Source: a virus. Taken from it: a stretch of DNA of 22,364 nt. The notes beneath the pieces were generated by a model. It did not search any database. It was not told the DNA's origin and worked only from the letters and a program-made list of their open reading frames with translations. Position 1 is the first letter of the stretch. Each line of letters starts with the position of its first letter. Both the position numbers and the translations under genes were made by a program. Positions 15,240 to 22,364 of the stretch are shown here, one piece after another. The DNA lies in IMG/VR virus record IMGVR_UViG_3300023313_000203, positions 1-22,364 of that record. The stretch is one strand, 5' to 3'.

Positions 15240-16844
15240 ATGATAAGAGTAAAAAGTAAAAAAGAGTTAAAAGAAATAATTAAAAAAGCGGATAAATATG
15301 CCGATTTAAATCATCTTGATGTTACGGGAATTACTAATTTTCAAGAATTATTTTATTATTCAGATTTTAATGGAGATATAAGTAAATGGGATGTAAGTAA
15401 TGTTACAACTATGCACTTTATGTTTGTTGGAAGTGAATTTGAGGGAGATATTAGTAATTGGGATACGGGAAATGTTAGAGATATGGGTAATATGTTTAAT
15501 GAAAATCTTGTTTTTAAATCTGATATTAGTAAATGGGATGTTTCGAAAGTTGAAAATATGGAAGCAACCTTTGGAGGAAAATTACCTTTTAAACCAAATA
15601 TTTCAAAATGGAATGTTAGAAGTCTAAAACACGCAAATGGAATGTTTTCTGATTCAAATTTTAATGGTGATATTTCAAAATGGAATACTAGATCACTTAT
15701 AGGTATGAAACATATGTTTGAACAAGCTGATTTTAATGGAGATATTAGTAAATGGGATGTTAGTAATGTAACTGATATGGAATATACTTTTTATGCTTCT
15801 AAATTTAATAAAGATGTTAGTAAATGGGATGTTAGTAAATGTAAAGATTTTGGACTTATGTTTTCTTATTCTAAATTTAGAGGAGATATTAGTAAATGGG
15901 ATATTGATTCAAAAGCAAATATATATAAGATTTATGAAAAAGCAGGTGTTGTAAATCAAGAAACATTTAAGGCATATAAAAATAAAAATATAAACGAAAG
16001 TAATTCAGGAGAAGAAATAAAAAATTATTATGGTAGAAAAAGAAGATTAAATGAAAGTAATTATAGAGGACCAAAAAAAGAAGTTGTAAAAACAAGATCA
16101 GATCTTGAAAAAATTATTAAACATGCTGATAAAAATGAAGATTTAAATCATCTTGATGTTTCGAGAATTAAAGATATGTCTGGTTTATTTCAATATTCTA
16201 AATTTAATGGTGATATTTCAGACTGGGATGTTAGTAATGTAACTGATATGAGAGTAATGTTTGAAGAAGCAAGTTTTAATGGTGATATTAGTAAATGGGA
16301 TACTGGAAGTGTTAAACTATTTGATGGAATGTTTGAAGAAGCAAAATTTAATGGTGATATTTCAAAATGGGATGTTTCAAGTGCCGAAAAAATGGATGGA
16401 ATGTTTGCTAAAAGTGTATTTAATGGTGATATTAGTAAATGGGATGTTTCAAGAGTTGAAACAATGAATGGAATGTTTGCTTATTCAAGATTTAATAAAG
16501 ATATAGGAAGATGGGATGTTTCAAGTGTAACAAATTTTTGGCATATGTTTGTTGGTTCAAAATTTAATAAAGATATTTCAAGATGGGATGTAAGTAACGC
16601 AGAAGCAATGGATGAAATGTTTAAAGAATCAGATTTTAATAAAGATATTTCAAGATGGGATGTTAGTAAAGTTGTAAAATTTAGTGAAATGTTTCTTGAT
16701 TCAAGATTTAAAGGAGATGTTTCTGATTGGGAAATAAATCCAAATCCAAAATCATTTTTTGTTTTTTCAATGGAAGATTTTTATCCTTATGAAGATATTA
16801 ATTCATATGAAGACTTTGAAGATTATGTTGATAGAATGAGATAA
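15240..16844 (+). CDS. double DUF285/PARCEL-type repeat protein
   Basis: A 534-residue protein made of two homologous halves. Each half starts with a helical cap ([20 protein letters not shown], and [20 protein letters not shown]) and continues with eight 24-residue repeats. The repeat consensus is [16 protein letters not shown] followed by x-x-M-F-x-x-S-x. The halves are joined by a charged linker at about residues 240-285. This is the DUF285 (PF03382) repeat, also described as PARCEL repeats, seen in surface proteins of mycoplasmas and many other microbes; it forms a leucine-rich-like solenoid. No signal peptide or membrane segment is present, so it is more likely a virion or cytoplasmic protein than a secreted one. 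AAAGGAG ribosome-binding site seven bases before ATG. Position after the capsid gene suggests a head or fibre adhesin, by inference. Confidence 0.88.
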   Translation: MIRVKSKKELKEIIKKADKYADLNHLDVTGITNFQELFYYSDFNGDISKWDVSNVTTMHFMFVGSEFEGDISNWDTGNVRDMGNMFNENLVFKSDISKWDVSKVENMEATFGGKLPFKPNISKWNVRSLKHANGMFSDSNFNGDISKWNTRSLIGMKHMFEQADFNGDISKWDVSNVTDMEYTFYASKFNKDVSKWDVSKCKDFGLMFSYSKFRGDISKWDIDSKANIYKIYEKAGVVNQETFKAYKNKNINESNSGEEIKNYYGRKRRLNESNYRGPKKEVVKTRSDLEKIIKHADKNEDLNHLDVSRIKDMSGLFQYSKFNGDISDWDVSNVTDMRVMFEEASFNGDISKWDTGSVKLFDGMFEEAKFNGDISKWDVSSAEKMDGMFAKSVFNGDISKWDVSRVETMNGMFAYSRFNKDIGRWDVSSVTNFWHMFVGSKFNKDISRWDVSNAEAMDEMFKESDFNKDISRWDVSKVVKFSEMFLDSRFKGDVSDWEINPNPKSFFVFSMEDFYPYEDINSYEDFEDYVDRMR

Positions 16845-16848
16845 TTAA

Positions 16849-17652
16849 ATGATAAAAAGATTTAAACCAAGCCAACCAAATGGAATTCAAAAAGAATTTT
16901 TATTACCAAATTCCTATGTTGGTGGTCCAATTACACTTTTTGTAAATGGACAAATGGTTTATTCTGAAAATGAAATAGATAATTATTTTGGGTATATTCT
17001 AGATCAAAAAAATAAAAAAATAATTTTTTATAATCCCCCAGAAAAAACTGATTTTTTATATATTATGTATGATTCCGATGGTTTTACTGAAAATGCTTCT
17101 GATTTTTCTGGAAAGGGATTAATGAGACTAAATACTGGTTTTAATTTAATTTCATTTCAAGGTCAATCTTTATCAAATTGGAATAAAGAAAAACACGAAA
17201 TTGAATATAATAAAAATATTCTTGCTAATGTTCAAAATTTAATAATTGATCAAGTTGTAGATATTTATGGAAAAGAAATTGCTGGAGAAAATGGAGAAAA
17301 AATAATAAGAGAAATATCAACTTTTAATGCTGATATAGGAAATTATGTAACTTATAAACCAGGATTTTCTGATACTTTTTGGTTAGGAAATGGAAAACAT
17401 TCAATTATAAAAGAAATAGATATATTTTCTGGAGATTTTGATTTTTCCGAAAGAAGTGATAATAAAGTTTATTATAATCCAGATAATTTTATTTTATCAA
17501 GAACATATATAGAAAATAATAAAATTTATAGTTCAAATTCATTAAATAATCTTATTGATATTCCATCTGGAATTAGACAAGGAATTAATATTTATATTTA
17601 TCCAAAAACAGATTTAACAAAAACAGATAATGCTTTAGAAATATGGTTTTAA
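16849..17652 (+). CDS. putative virion structural protein, beta-rich
   Basis: A 267-residue protein. The N-terminal 80 residues (NGIQKEFLLPNSYVGGPITL, then FVNGQMVYSE and DFLYIMYDSDGF) resemble the small beta module found at the start of many phage fibre and baseplate-associated proteins. In that module, 'lP..y..g...l.vNGq' is followed by strands and ends near 'D.l...Y'. The rest alternates aromatic and Asn/Asp residues in a pattern typical of beta structure, with ISTFNADIGNYVTYKP in the middle. No enzyme motif is visible. It starts four bases after the repeat protein, without a clear ribosome-binding site, and ends one base before the 910-residue gene, so the three are probably co-translated. 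Function unknown; attachment or decoration is inferred from context. Confidence 0.7.
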   Translation: MIKRFKPSQPNGIQKEFLLPNSYVGGPITLFVNGQMVYSENEIDNYFGYILDQKNKKIIFYNPPEKTDFLYIMYDSDGFTENASDFSGKGLMRLNTGFNLISFQGQSLSNWNKEKHEIEYNKNILANVQNLIIDQVVDIYGKEIAGENGEKIIREISTFNADIGNYVTYKPGFSDTFWLGNGKHSIIKEIDIFSGDFDFSERSDNKVYYNPDNFILSRTYIENNKIYSSNSLNNLIDIPSGIRQGINIYIYPKTDLTKTDNALEIWF

Positions 17653-17653
17653 A

Positions 17654-20386
17654 ATGGCACTTAATTATTCAATAAAACTAAAAGTAATAGATGAAAATAA
17701 TAATATAATTGAAAATGCTAAAGTTCATTTATATTTTAAAAAAAATAATATAAATTCAGTAGATTCAAAATGGGATTCAATAAAATATACAGGAAAAACA
17801 GGAAAAGTTGATTTAAATTTAGGAAATAATGATTTTCTTGGTTCGGAGTCAGATATTTATAATAATGATGAAGTATTAATTTGTGTTTGGTATTCAAATA
17901 ATAAAATTGGCGATGATAAACAATCAAAAACAGAAAATACAATATTAAGATGTGTTAATTTTATTCATAAAATAGATTTATCAAGTAAATCTTGGACTTA
18001 TAATGTTGTTTTATTAAAAGTAAAAAGTCCAATATTAGATATAAATATTAGTAATCAAACAAAAACAAATCAAGATATTAATATAATTAATAATTCTTAT
18101 TTATTAAATTATAAAATAAATTTAAATAATATTGATTTATATCAAAGTATTAACTTTTTTAATCAAGATTTATTTATAGGACTAAATATAAAAAACTCAA
18201 TATATGATTTTAAATCTATAATTATAAAAACAAATCAAGAAAATTATAATTATAAATTTAAAAAGTCTGGAGTTTATAATAGTGAATTTAAAGTAATTAA
18301 TTATCTTGGTTTTTCTTCTGAAACTTTTAGTAAACAATTTATTATAACTTATAATAAACCAATTATAAATTTTAATTATAATAAAACAAATATTAATAAA
18401 ATAATAATTAAAAATTTATCAGAAACAAGATTTAATGATAATTGGATTGATTTAGATGTTAGTTTTAAATTTGAGATTTCTGATAAAAATCAAGATAATT
18501 CAAATAATAATAAAGAAATTATAACAAAAGATATTAATTATATAATTGAAAATTATTTTAAAAGTTCTGGAAATAAAAAAATAAAATTAATTTTAGTTTG
18601 GAATGATGGATTTAATATAAAATCTGAAATATTAGAAAAGAATATTATTATAGATTCTTATAAAATAATTCAAAAAATGGATTTAATAACACAAAAAGGT
18701 TATAAAGAAAATAATATTTTTATTCCAGTTGGAGATAATGATAATATAATAATAAATAATAATATTATTACAAGTATTCCATATAAAATAAAATGGGAAG
18801 TTTCAAATTTAAAAAATAATAATATTGAAACATTTTATAATAAAGATAAAATAAGTTTTTATATAAAATATAATCATAAAACAGTTGAAATAAAACAAAT
18901 AATTGACTTTTGGAATGGTTTTAAAAATATTACTCAAATAAAAATATTAAATACAATAACAAAAAAATATATATTAAATCAAGATTTTTATTGGAAAACA
19001 AAATTTAATGGTTTAAATAAAATTGTTATTAGTAATGATGATAATATAACATTATTTAATAATTCAGATATTAAACCTTTTAATAATATTAATAATTCGG
19101 TTATAGAATATAAATTAAATAATAAAAAAATAAATAATATATTTAATATATATTCAGTTGAAGATAATATTATTGAACAAAAAATAACTTATTATAATGG
19201 ATATGAATTTATAACAGAAAGTCAAAAAAGAAATATTTATTCAAGAGAAAATAAAATATTTCCTGATTTTAATTGGAGTTCAAGAAATGGAGAAAATAAA
19301 AATATAGTCGGAAGAGATGATATTGTTAGTTTTTCTGATTTAAGTTATTATAAGGACTTTTATAATAAAATAAAATATGATAGAAAAATAAGTATTGATT
19401 GGAAAATAGATAATAAAATCTTGAAAGGAAATTTTAATAATAATAATGAAATTTCAGATAAAGACGAAAATAATATTATTACTATTTTAAATAAAGATAT
19501 TACTTTTAAACCAAAAATAAATTTTTATTCTGAAGGAAAACAAGAAATATATTTTAGAATAAAATATAATAACGGTTTTATAATAAAATATAGTAATTGG
19601 ATAAAAAAGGAAATAAATATAATTTCATATAATAAACCGATTTTAGATGCTATTTATAATAATAATATAAATGATAGAAATATAGATTTAATAATAAAAG
19701 ATAATTCAGTATTAAATAATAGAATTATTTATATAGATTGGAATTTAGAAAATCAAAATAAATATAAAATATCAAATAATAATGAAATAAGATTCAAATT
19801 AAATAAATATAAAGATTATATTTTAAAACAAAAAGTATATTGGGATAATGGATTTAAAGAAGTTATTTTAAATAAAGAATATATAATAAATACAAAAACA
19901 AAAGATATATTTCCTGATTTTAAATATAAACAAATTTTTAATACTGGACCAGAAATTAGATTTACAAATATAACAGATAAATCTTTATATTTTGATTTAT
20001 TTATTTTTGATAAAGATAATTTTGAAAATAATAAAGATATTTCTTTTAAAAATCAAACTAAATCAATTGATTATAAATATAAAAGTTGTTCAAATTCGCC
20101 TTTTGAAAATAATAAATTTAATAAAAAAGTAGAATTAAAAGTTTATTATGATAATGGTTGGGAAATTTTAAGTAAAAGTATTATAAAATATATTTGTGTT
20201 AAACCAAATAGAATAAATCAAGATTTTATTATTAATCCAATTAGAGATATAAATGATAAAGAAATTAAAACAAATATAATAACTGGAAATAATCCTTTTG
20301 AATTTTCTGATAATTCAAAATCAGAAAGATTAAATGATATTAGTTTTATTAAAAAAGTTAAATATATTATTAAGGATATTATATAA
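17654..20386 (+). CDS. large Ig-like repeat protein, putative virion fibre or decoration protein
   Basis: A 910-residue, Asn/Lys/Ile-rich protein, the most AT-rich gene of the window. The first ~110 residues (SIKLKVIDENNNIIENAKVH, then TGKTGKVDLNLG) look like a carboxypeptidase-regulatory/Ig-like domain. Then follow several units of roughly 80-120 residues, each with a strand ending in an aromatic-Asn-Gly-aromatic turn (VWNDGF, TYYNGYEF, IKYNNGFI, VYWDNGFKE, VYYDNGWEI). This suggests tandem Ig/PKD-like domains. There is no signal peptide and no transmembrane segment. The last unit stops early (ISFIKKVKYIIKDII), so the gene may have been shortened at its 3' end by recombination with the next repeat gene, whose ATG overlaps the stop by one base. 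No catalytic motif. A surface or fibre role is inferred. Confidence 0.75.
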   Translation: MALNYSIKLKVIDENNNIIENAKVHLYFKKNNINSVDSKWDSIKYTGKTGKVDLNLGNNDFLGSESDIYNNDEVLICVWYSNNKIGDDKQSKTENTILRCVNFIHKIDLSSKSWTYNVVLLKVKSPILDINISNQTKTNQDINIINNSYLLNYKINLNNIDLYQSINFFNQDLFIGLNIKNSIYDFKSIIIKTNQENYNYKFKKSGVYNSEFKVINYLGFSSETFSKQFIITYNKPIINFNYNKTNINKIIIKNLSETRFNDNWIDLDVSFKFEISDKNQDNSNNNKEIITKDINYIIENYFKSSGNKKIKLILVWNDGFNIKSEILEKNIIIDSYKIIQKMDLITQKGYKENNIFIPVGDNDNIIINNNIITSIPYKIKWEVSNLKNNNIETFYNKDKISFYIKYNHKTVEIKQIIDFWNGFKNITQIKILNTITKKYILNQDFYWKTKFNGLNKIVISNDDNITLFNNSDIKPFNNINNSVIEYKLNNKKINNIFNIYSVEDNIIEQKITYYNGYEFITESQKRNIYSRENKIFPDFNWSSRNGENKNIVGRDDIVSFSDLSYYKDFYNKIKYDRKISIDWKIDNKILKGNFNNNNEISDKDENNIITILNKDITFKPKINFYSEGKQEIYFRIKYNNGFIIKYSNWIKKEINIISYNKPILDAIYNNNINDRNIDLIIKDNSVLNNRIIYIDWNLENQNKYKISNNNEIRFKLNKYKDYILKQKVYWDNGFKEVILNKEYIINTKTKDIFPDFKYKQIFNTGPEIRFTNITDKSLYFDLFIFDKDNFENNKDISFKNQTKSIDYKYKSCSNSPFENNKFNKKVELKVYYDNGWEILSKSIIKYICVKPNRINQDFIINPIRDINDKEIKTNIITGNNPFEFSDNSKSERLNDISFIKKVKYIIKDII

Positions 20387-20853
20387 TGATTATTGTAAAA
20401 AATAAAGATGAACTTATTAATATAATAAAAAATTCAAGTGATGATGAAGATTTAAATTATATTGATATATCTAATTTAAAAGATTTATCAAGAGTTTTTA
20501 TAAATTCAAGTTTTAATGGAGATATAAGTAAATGGGATACAAGTAATATTATTAATATGAGTTCTTTATTTAATAATTCTAAATTTAATGGAGATATTAG
20601 TAAATGGGATACTTCATCTGTAACTGATATGAGTTATATGTTTAAAAGTTCTTGGTTTAAAGATAATATATCAAATTGGGATACTTCATCTGTTATTAAT
20701 ATGAGTAATATGTTTTCCTTTAATGGTTTAGAAAAATCAATTGATATTAGAAATTGGAATACTTCTTCTGTAACTAATATGAGTTTTATGTTTTTTAGAT
20801 CAAATATAAATAATATTAATATTTCAAATTGGAATACTTCTTCTGTAACCTAA
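20386..20853 (+). CDS. DUF285 repeat protein, N-terminal half of an interrupted gene
   Basis: 155 residues: the usual cap (ELINIIKNSSDDEDLNYIDI) and four and a half 24-residue repeats ([16 protein letters not shown] and variants). The frame is cut by TAA at 20851-20853 inside repeat 5, where sister repeats read S-V-T-N-M. The downstream frame is the same and continues the repeat without a break. The intact product would have 263 residues and eight repeats, the same number as each half of the protein at 15240-16844. AAGGA lies nine bases upstream of the ATG. Either a true nonsense mutation has truncated the adhesin, or the stop is read through or is a sequence error. Confidence 0.7.
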   Translation: MIIVKNKDELINIIKNSSDDEDLNYIDISNLKDLSRVFINSSFNGDISKWDTSNIINMSSLFNNSKFNGDISKWDTSSVTDMSYMFKSSWFKDNISNWDTSSVINMSNMFSFNGLEKSIDIRNWNTSSVTNMSFMFFRSNINNINISNWNTSSVT

Positions 20854-21177
20854 ATGTGTTTTATGTTTACTTATTCAAGTTTTAACTCATTGGATATTAG
20901 TAATTGGGATACTTCATCTGTTATTAATATGAATTCAATGTTCGAAAAATCAGTTTTTAACTCATCTGATATTAGTAAATGGAATGTTTCTTCTGTAATT
21001 AATATGAGTAATATGTTTAATGGTTTAGAATTAAAACTTAAAAATATAAGTAAATGGAAATTAAATAAAGAAGTATGTCTAGATGGATTTTCAAAAAATA
21101 TTAAAACATATAGAGATTTTTTAATAAAAACAAAAGGAAAAGATAATATATCAGTATTATTTAAATATTTAAAATGA
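20854..21177 (+). pseudogene. DUF285 repeat protein, C-terminal half of the interrupted gene
   Basis: 107 residues in the same frame as the preceding half, directly after its TAA. It begins mid-repeat (MCFMFTYSS) with no ribosome-binding site, then has repeats 6-8 and a C-terminal cap (LDGFSKNIKTYRDFLIKTKG) that matches the cap of the 208-residue neighbour (IDGINCFNEFRKIKGKYLIS). The intact C-terminus with no further damage suggests a recent interruption or read-through. The ATG after the stop arises from the repeat itself and is probably not a natural start. Its TGA stop overlaps the next ATG (ATGA). Confidence 0.6.
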
Positions 21178-21800
21178 AAGTAACAATAAAAGAATTAGAA
21201 GAAATAATAAATAAAGCAAATAATGATGATGATTTAAATCACTTAGATGTTTCCGAAATTACAGATATGAGCAGTTTATTTATTTACTCAGAGTTAATAT
21301 CAATTGAAATAAGTAAATGGGATGTTAGTTCTGTAACAGATATGAATTCAATGTTTTGTAATTCAACTATTACAAATATGGATTTATCAAAATGGGATAC
21401 AAGTTCTGTAACAGATATGAGTTCAATGTTTTATGATTCTTATTTTAATTCTGATATAAGTAAATGGAATGTTAGTAATGTAACAAAAATGACAAGTATG
21501 TTTACAAATTCAAAGTTTAATTCGGATATTTCAAATTGGAATATAAGTTCTGTAAAATATATGAGTTATATGTTTGAAGACTCAATTTTTAATAAGAATA
21601 TTAATAAATGGAATATTGATAATGTAAGAGAAATGGAATATATGTTTAGTGATTCCGAATTAGAATTCAAAAATATAATAAATTGGAAAATAAATAAAAA
21701 TACACATTTGGGTTTTTTTATAGATGGAATTAATTGTTTTAACGAATTTAGAAAAATAAAAGGAAAATATTTAATATCAAATTTAAGTTATTTTCTTTAA
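21174..21800 (+). CDS. DUF285/PARCEL-type repeat protein
   Basis: 208 residues: cap ELEEIINKANNDDDLNHLDV, then about six 24-residue repeats (for example [34 protein letters not shown]) and the same C-terminal cap as its upstream neighbour. It overlaps that gene by four bases. It is a shorter paralogue of the repeat proteins at 15240 and 20386, pointing to local duplication with gain and loss of 72-bp units. No signal peptide or membrane anchor. It is the last gene of the plus-strand operon; a boundary repeat module follows. Probable surface adhesion or decoration protein, by family and context only. Confidence 0.85.
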   Translation: MKVTIKELEEIINKANNDDDLNHLDVSEITDMSSLFIYSELISIEISKWDVSSVTDMNSMFCNSTITNMDLSKWDTSSVTDMSSMFYDSYFNSDISKWNVSNVTKMTSMFTNSKFNSDISNWNISSVKYMSYMFEDSIFNKNINKWNIDNVREMEYMFSDSELEFKNIINWKINKNTHLGFFIDGINCFNEFRKIKGKYLISNLSYFL

Positions 21801-21847
21801 ATTCTTAAGTAATTTTATGTTATAATAACCTAGATTAAAAATAATAT

Positions 21848-22093
21848 GTAAGTAATAACAATTAAATCAAGAATTTAATTAAAATATTAGCAAAGATTAA
21901 TAAGAAAAAATAAATTTATTTTTTTTTTAAAATCCTAGGTTAGTACAAAATCTTTATGTATTTTTAATATATAAATATAAGTAAGTAATAACAATTAAAT
22001 CAAGAATTTAATTAAAATATTAACAAAGATTAATAAGAAAAAATAAATTTATTTTTTTTAAAAAATCCTAGGTTAGTACAAAATCTTTATGTA
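21848..22093 (+). repeat. right copies of the operon-boundary repeat
   Basis: Two direct 113-bp copies, 21848-21960 and 21981-22093, nearly identical, separated by a 20-bp AT spacer. Each runs from GTAAGTAATAACAATTAAAT through a small hairpin (AATTAAAT/ATTTAATT), the A/T palindrome AAAAAATAAATTTATTTTTT with extra T residues, and CCTAGG (21934-21939, 22067-22072) to AAAATCTTTATGTA. The reverse complement occurs twice at 1-240. The T run after the palindrome suggests transcription termination for the operon ending at 21800, though the stem has no G/C pairs. No gene is visible in 21801-22255. Confidence 0.88.
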
Positions 22094-22105
22094 AAAATCC
22101 TCCTT

Positions 22106-22209
22106 TAAATCCTATCTTTAGTAATCTATTATAACTAATCTAACAATCTTAATCAAGTAAATCCTATCTTTAGTAATCTATTATATCTAATCTTACAATC
22201 TTAATCTAA
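22106..22209. repeat. 52-bp tandem repeat, two copies
   Basis: Units 22106-22157 and 22158-22209 both begin TAAATCCTATCTTTAGTAAT and differ at a few bases; a third, partial unit (TAAATCTATATC) follows. No open frame. It lies between the boundary repeat and the window end and may be upstream control sequence for a gene outside the window. Confidence 0.8.
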
Positions 22210-22255
22210 TAAATCTATATCTGATATTCAAACTAAGAAAAAACAAAAACATGGT

Positions 22256-22363
22256 TTAGTTTGTATATAGAAGAAAATTACAAGTTTTTTGAAAATTAGA
22301 TATAAGACTACTTAGATCAGTTTTACTTTTTGACTTCTTGGTCATATTAAGATTAGTCAATCT
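22256..22363 (-). CDS. possible C-terminal end of a minus-strand gene entering from the right
   Basis: A minus-strand frame is open from the window edge to TAA at 22256-22258 and would encode 35 residues ending NFQKTCNFLLYTN. Base composition is slightly less AT-rich than the flanking repeats. An internal ATG (MTKKSKSKTDLSS) has no ribosome-binding site, so if real this is more likely the end of a longer gene. The frame is short and could be chance. Confidence 0.2.
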   Translation of the reverse strand, partial: RLTNLNMTKKSKSKTDLSSLISNFQKTCNFLLYTN

Positions 22364-22364
22364 T

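Noticed and set aside
15240-21800. Mycoplasma origin suggested by DUF285/PARCEL repeats
   Set aside because: Trp is encoded by TGG and TGA acts as a stop in several genes, so genetic code 4 does not fit; these repeats are known to be widely spread.
15240-21800. Diversity-generating retroelement acting on the repeat proteins
   Set aside because: No reverse transcriptase or template repeat is present in the window; variation by repeat recombination is a simpler idea.
22094-22364. tRNA gene in the right-hand non-coding block
   Set aside because: No cloverleaf with T-loop and acceptor stem could be made; the region is explained by tandem repeats.

Overview
This window is a very AT-rich stretch of a tailed, contractile (T4-like) phage or prophage. 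The key evidence is the ordered block portal (gp20), small core protein, prohead protease (gp21), scaffold (gp22), major capsid protein (gp23), together with a gp18-type tail sheath and a gp13-type neck protein. TGA is used as a stop (at 9276, 10219, 12219 and 21175) and tryptophans are TGG. The standard/bacterial code therefore applies, and a Mycoplasma/Spiroplasma host is unlikely even though the surface-protein repeats are of a type famous from mycoplasmas. The host cannot be named from this sequence. No tRNA, rRNA, insertion sequence or CRISPR array was seen.

Layout. 1-403: repeat-rich non-coding block. 404-8141: minus-strand operon reading sheath, a small unknown protein, neck protein, Dda-like helicase, gamma-glutamylcyclotransferase-like protein, then a primase/origin-binding-protein-type helicase. 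8142-8900: divergent intergenic region built around a large nested inverted repeat (arms of about 195 bp, spacer of 25-bp tandem repeats). 8901-10221: two plus-strand frames that look like one gene split by a +1 frame change, the second with weak polymerase-like motifs. 10233-10466: a small minus-strand gene with an internal duplication. 10518-15133: the head operon, with a convincing T4-type late promoter sequence just before the capsid gene and two strong hairpins after it. 15240-21800: accessory virion or surface genes. These are three loci of DUF285/PARCEL-type 24-residue repeat proteins (one interrupted by an in-frame TAA), a 267-residue beta-rich protein, and a 910-residue protein of Ig-like repeats. 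21801-22364: repeat-rich non-coding block, with possibly the tail end of a minus-strand gene at the very edge.

How it works together. The head genes make the portal, internal core, protease and shell. A candidate gp21 cleavage site (LSE/G) is visible in the capsid protein N-terminus. Sheath and neck proteins belong to the tail and the head-tail joint. The two helicases act in DNA replication, and the central nested palindrome is a plausible divergent promoter and/or origin for them. The repeat proteins after the capsid gene are best read as virion-surface or adhesion modules, placed where rapid repeat-driven change would be useful. The repeat blocks at the two ends of the window are the same family in inverted orientation. 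Each lies just 3' of an operon, so they look like operon-boundary elements of this phage genome.
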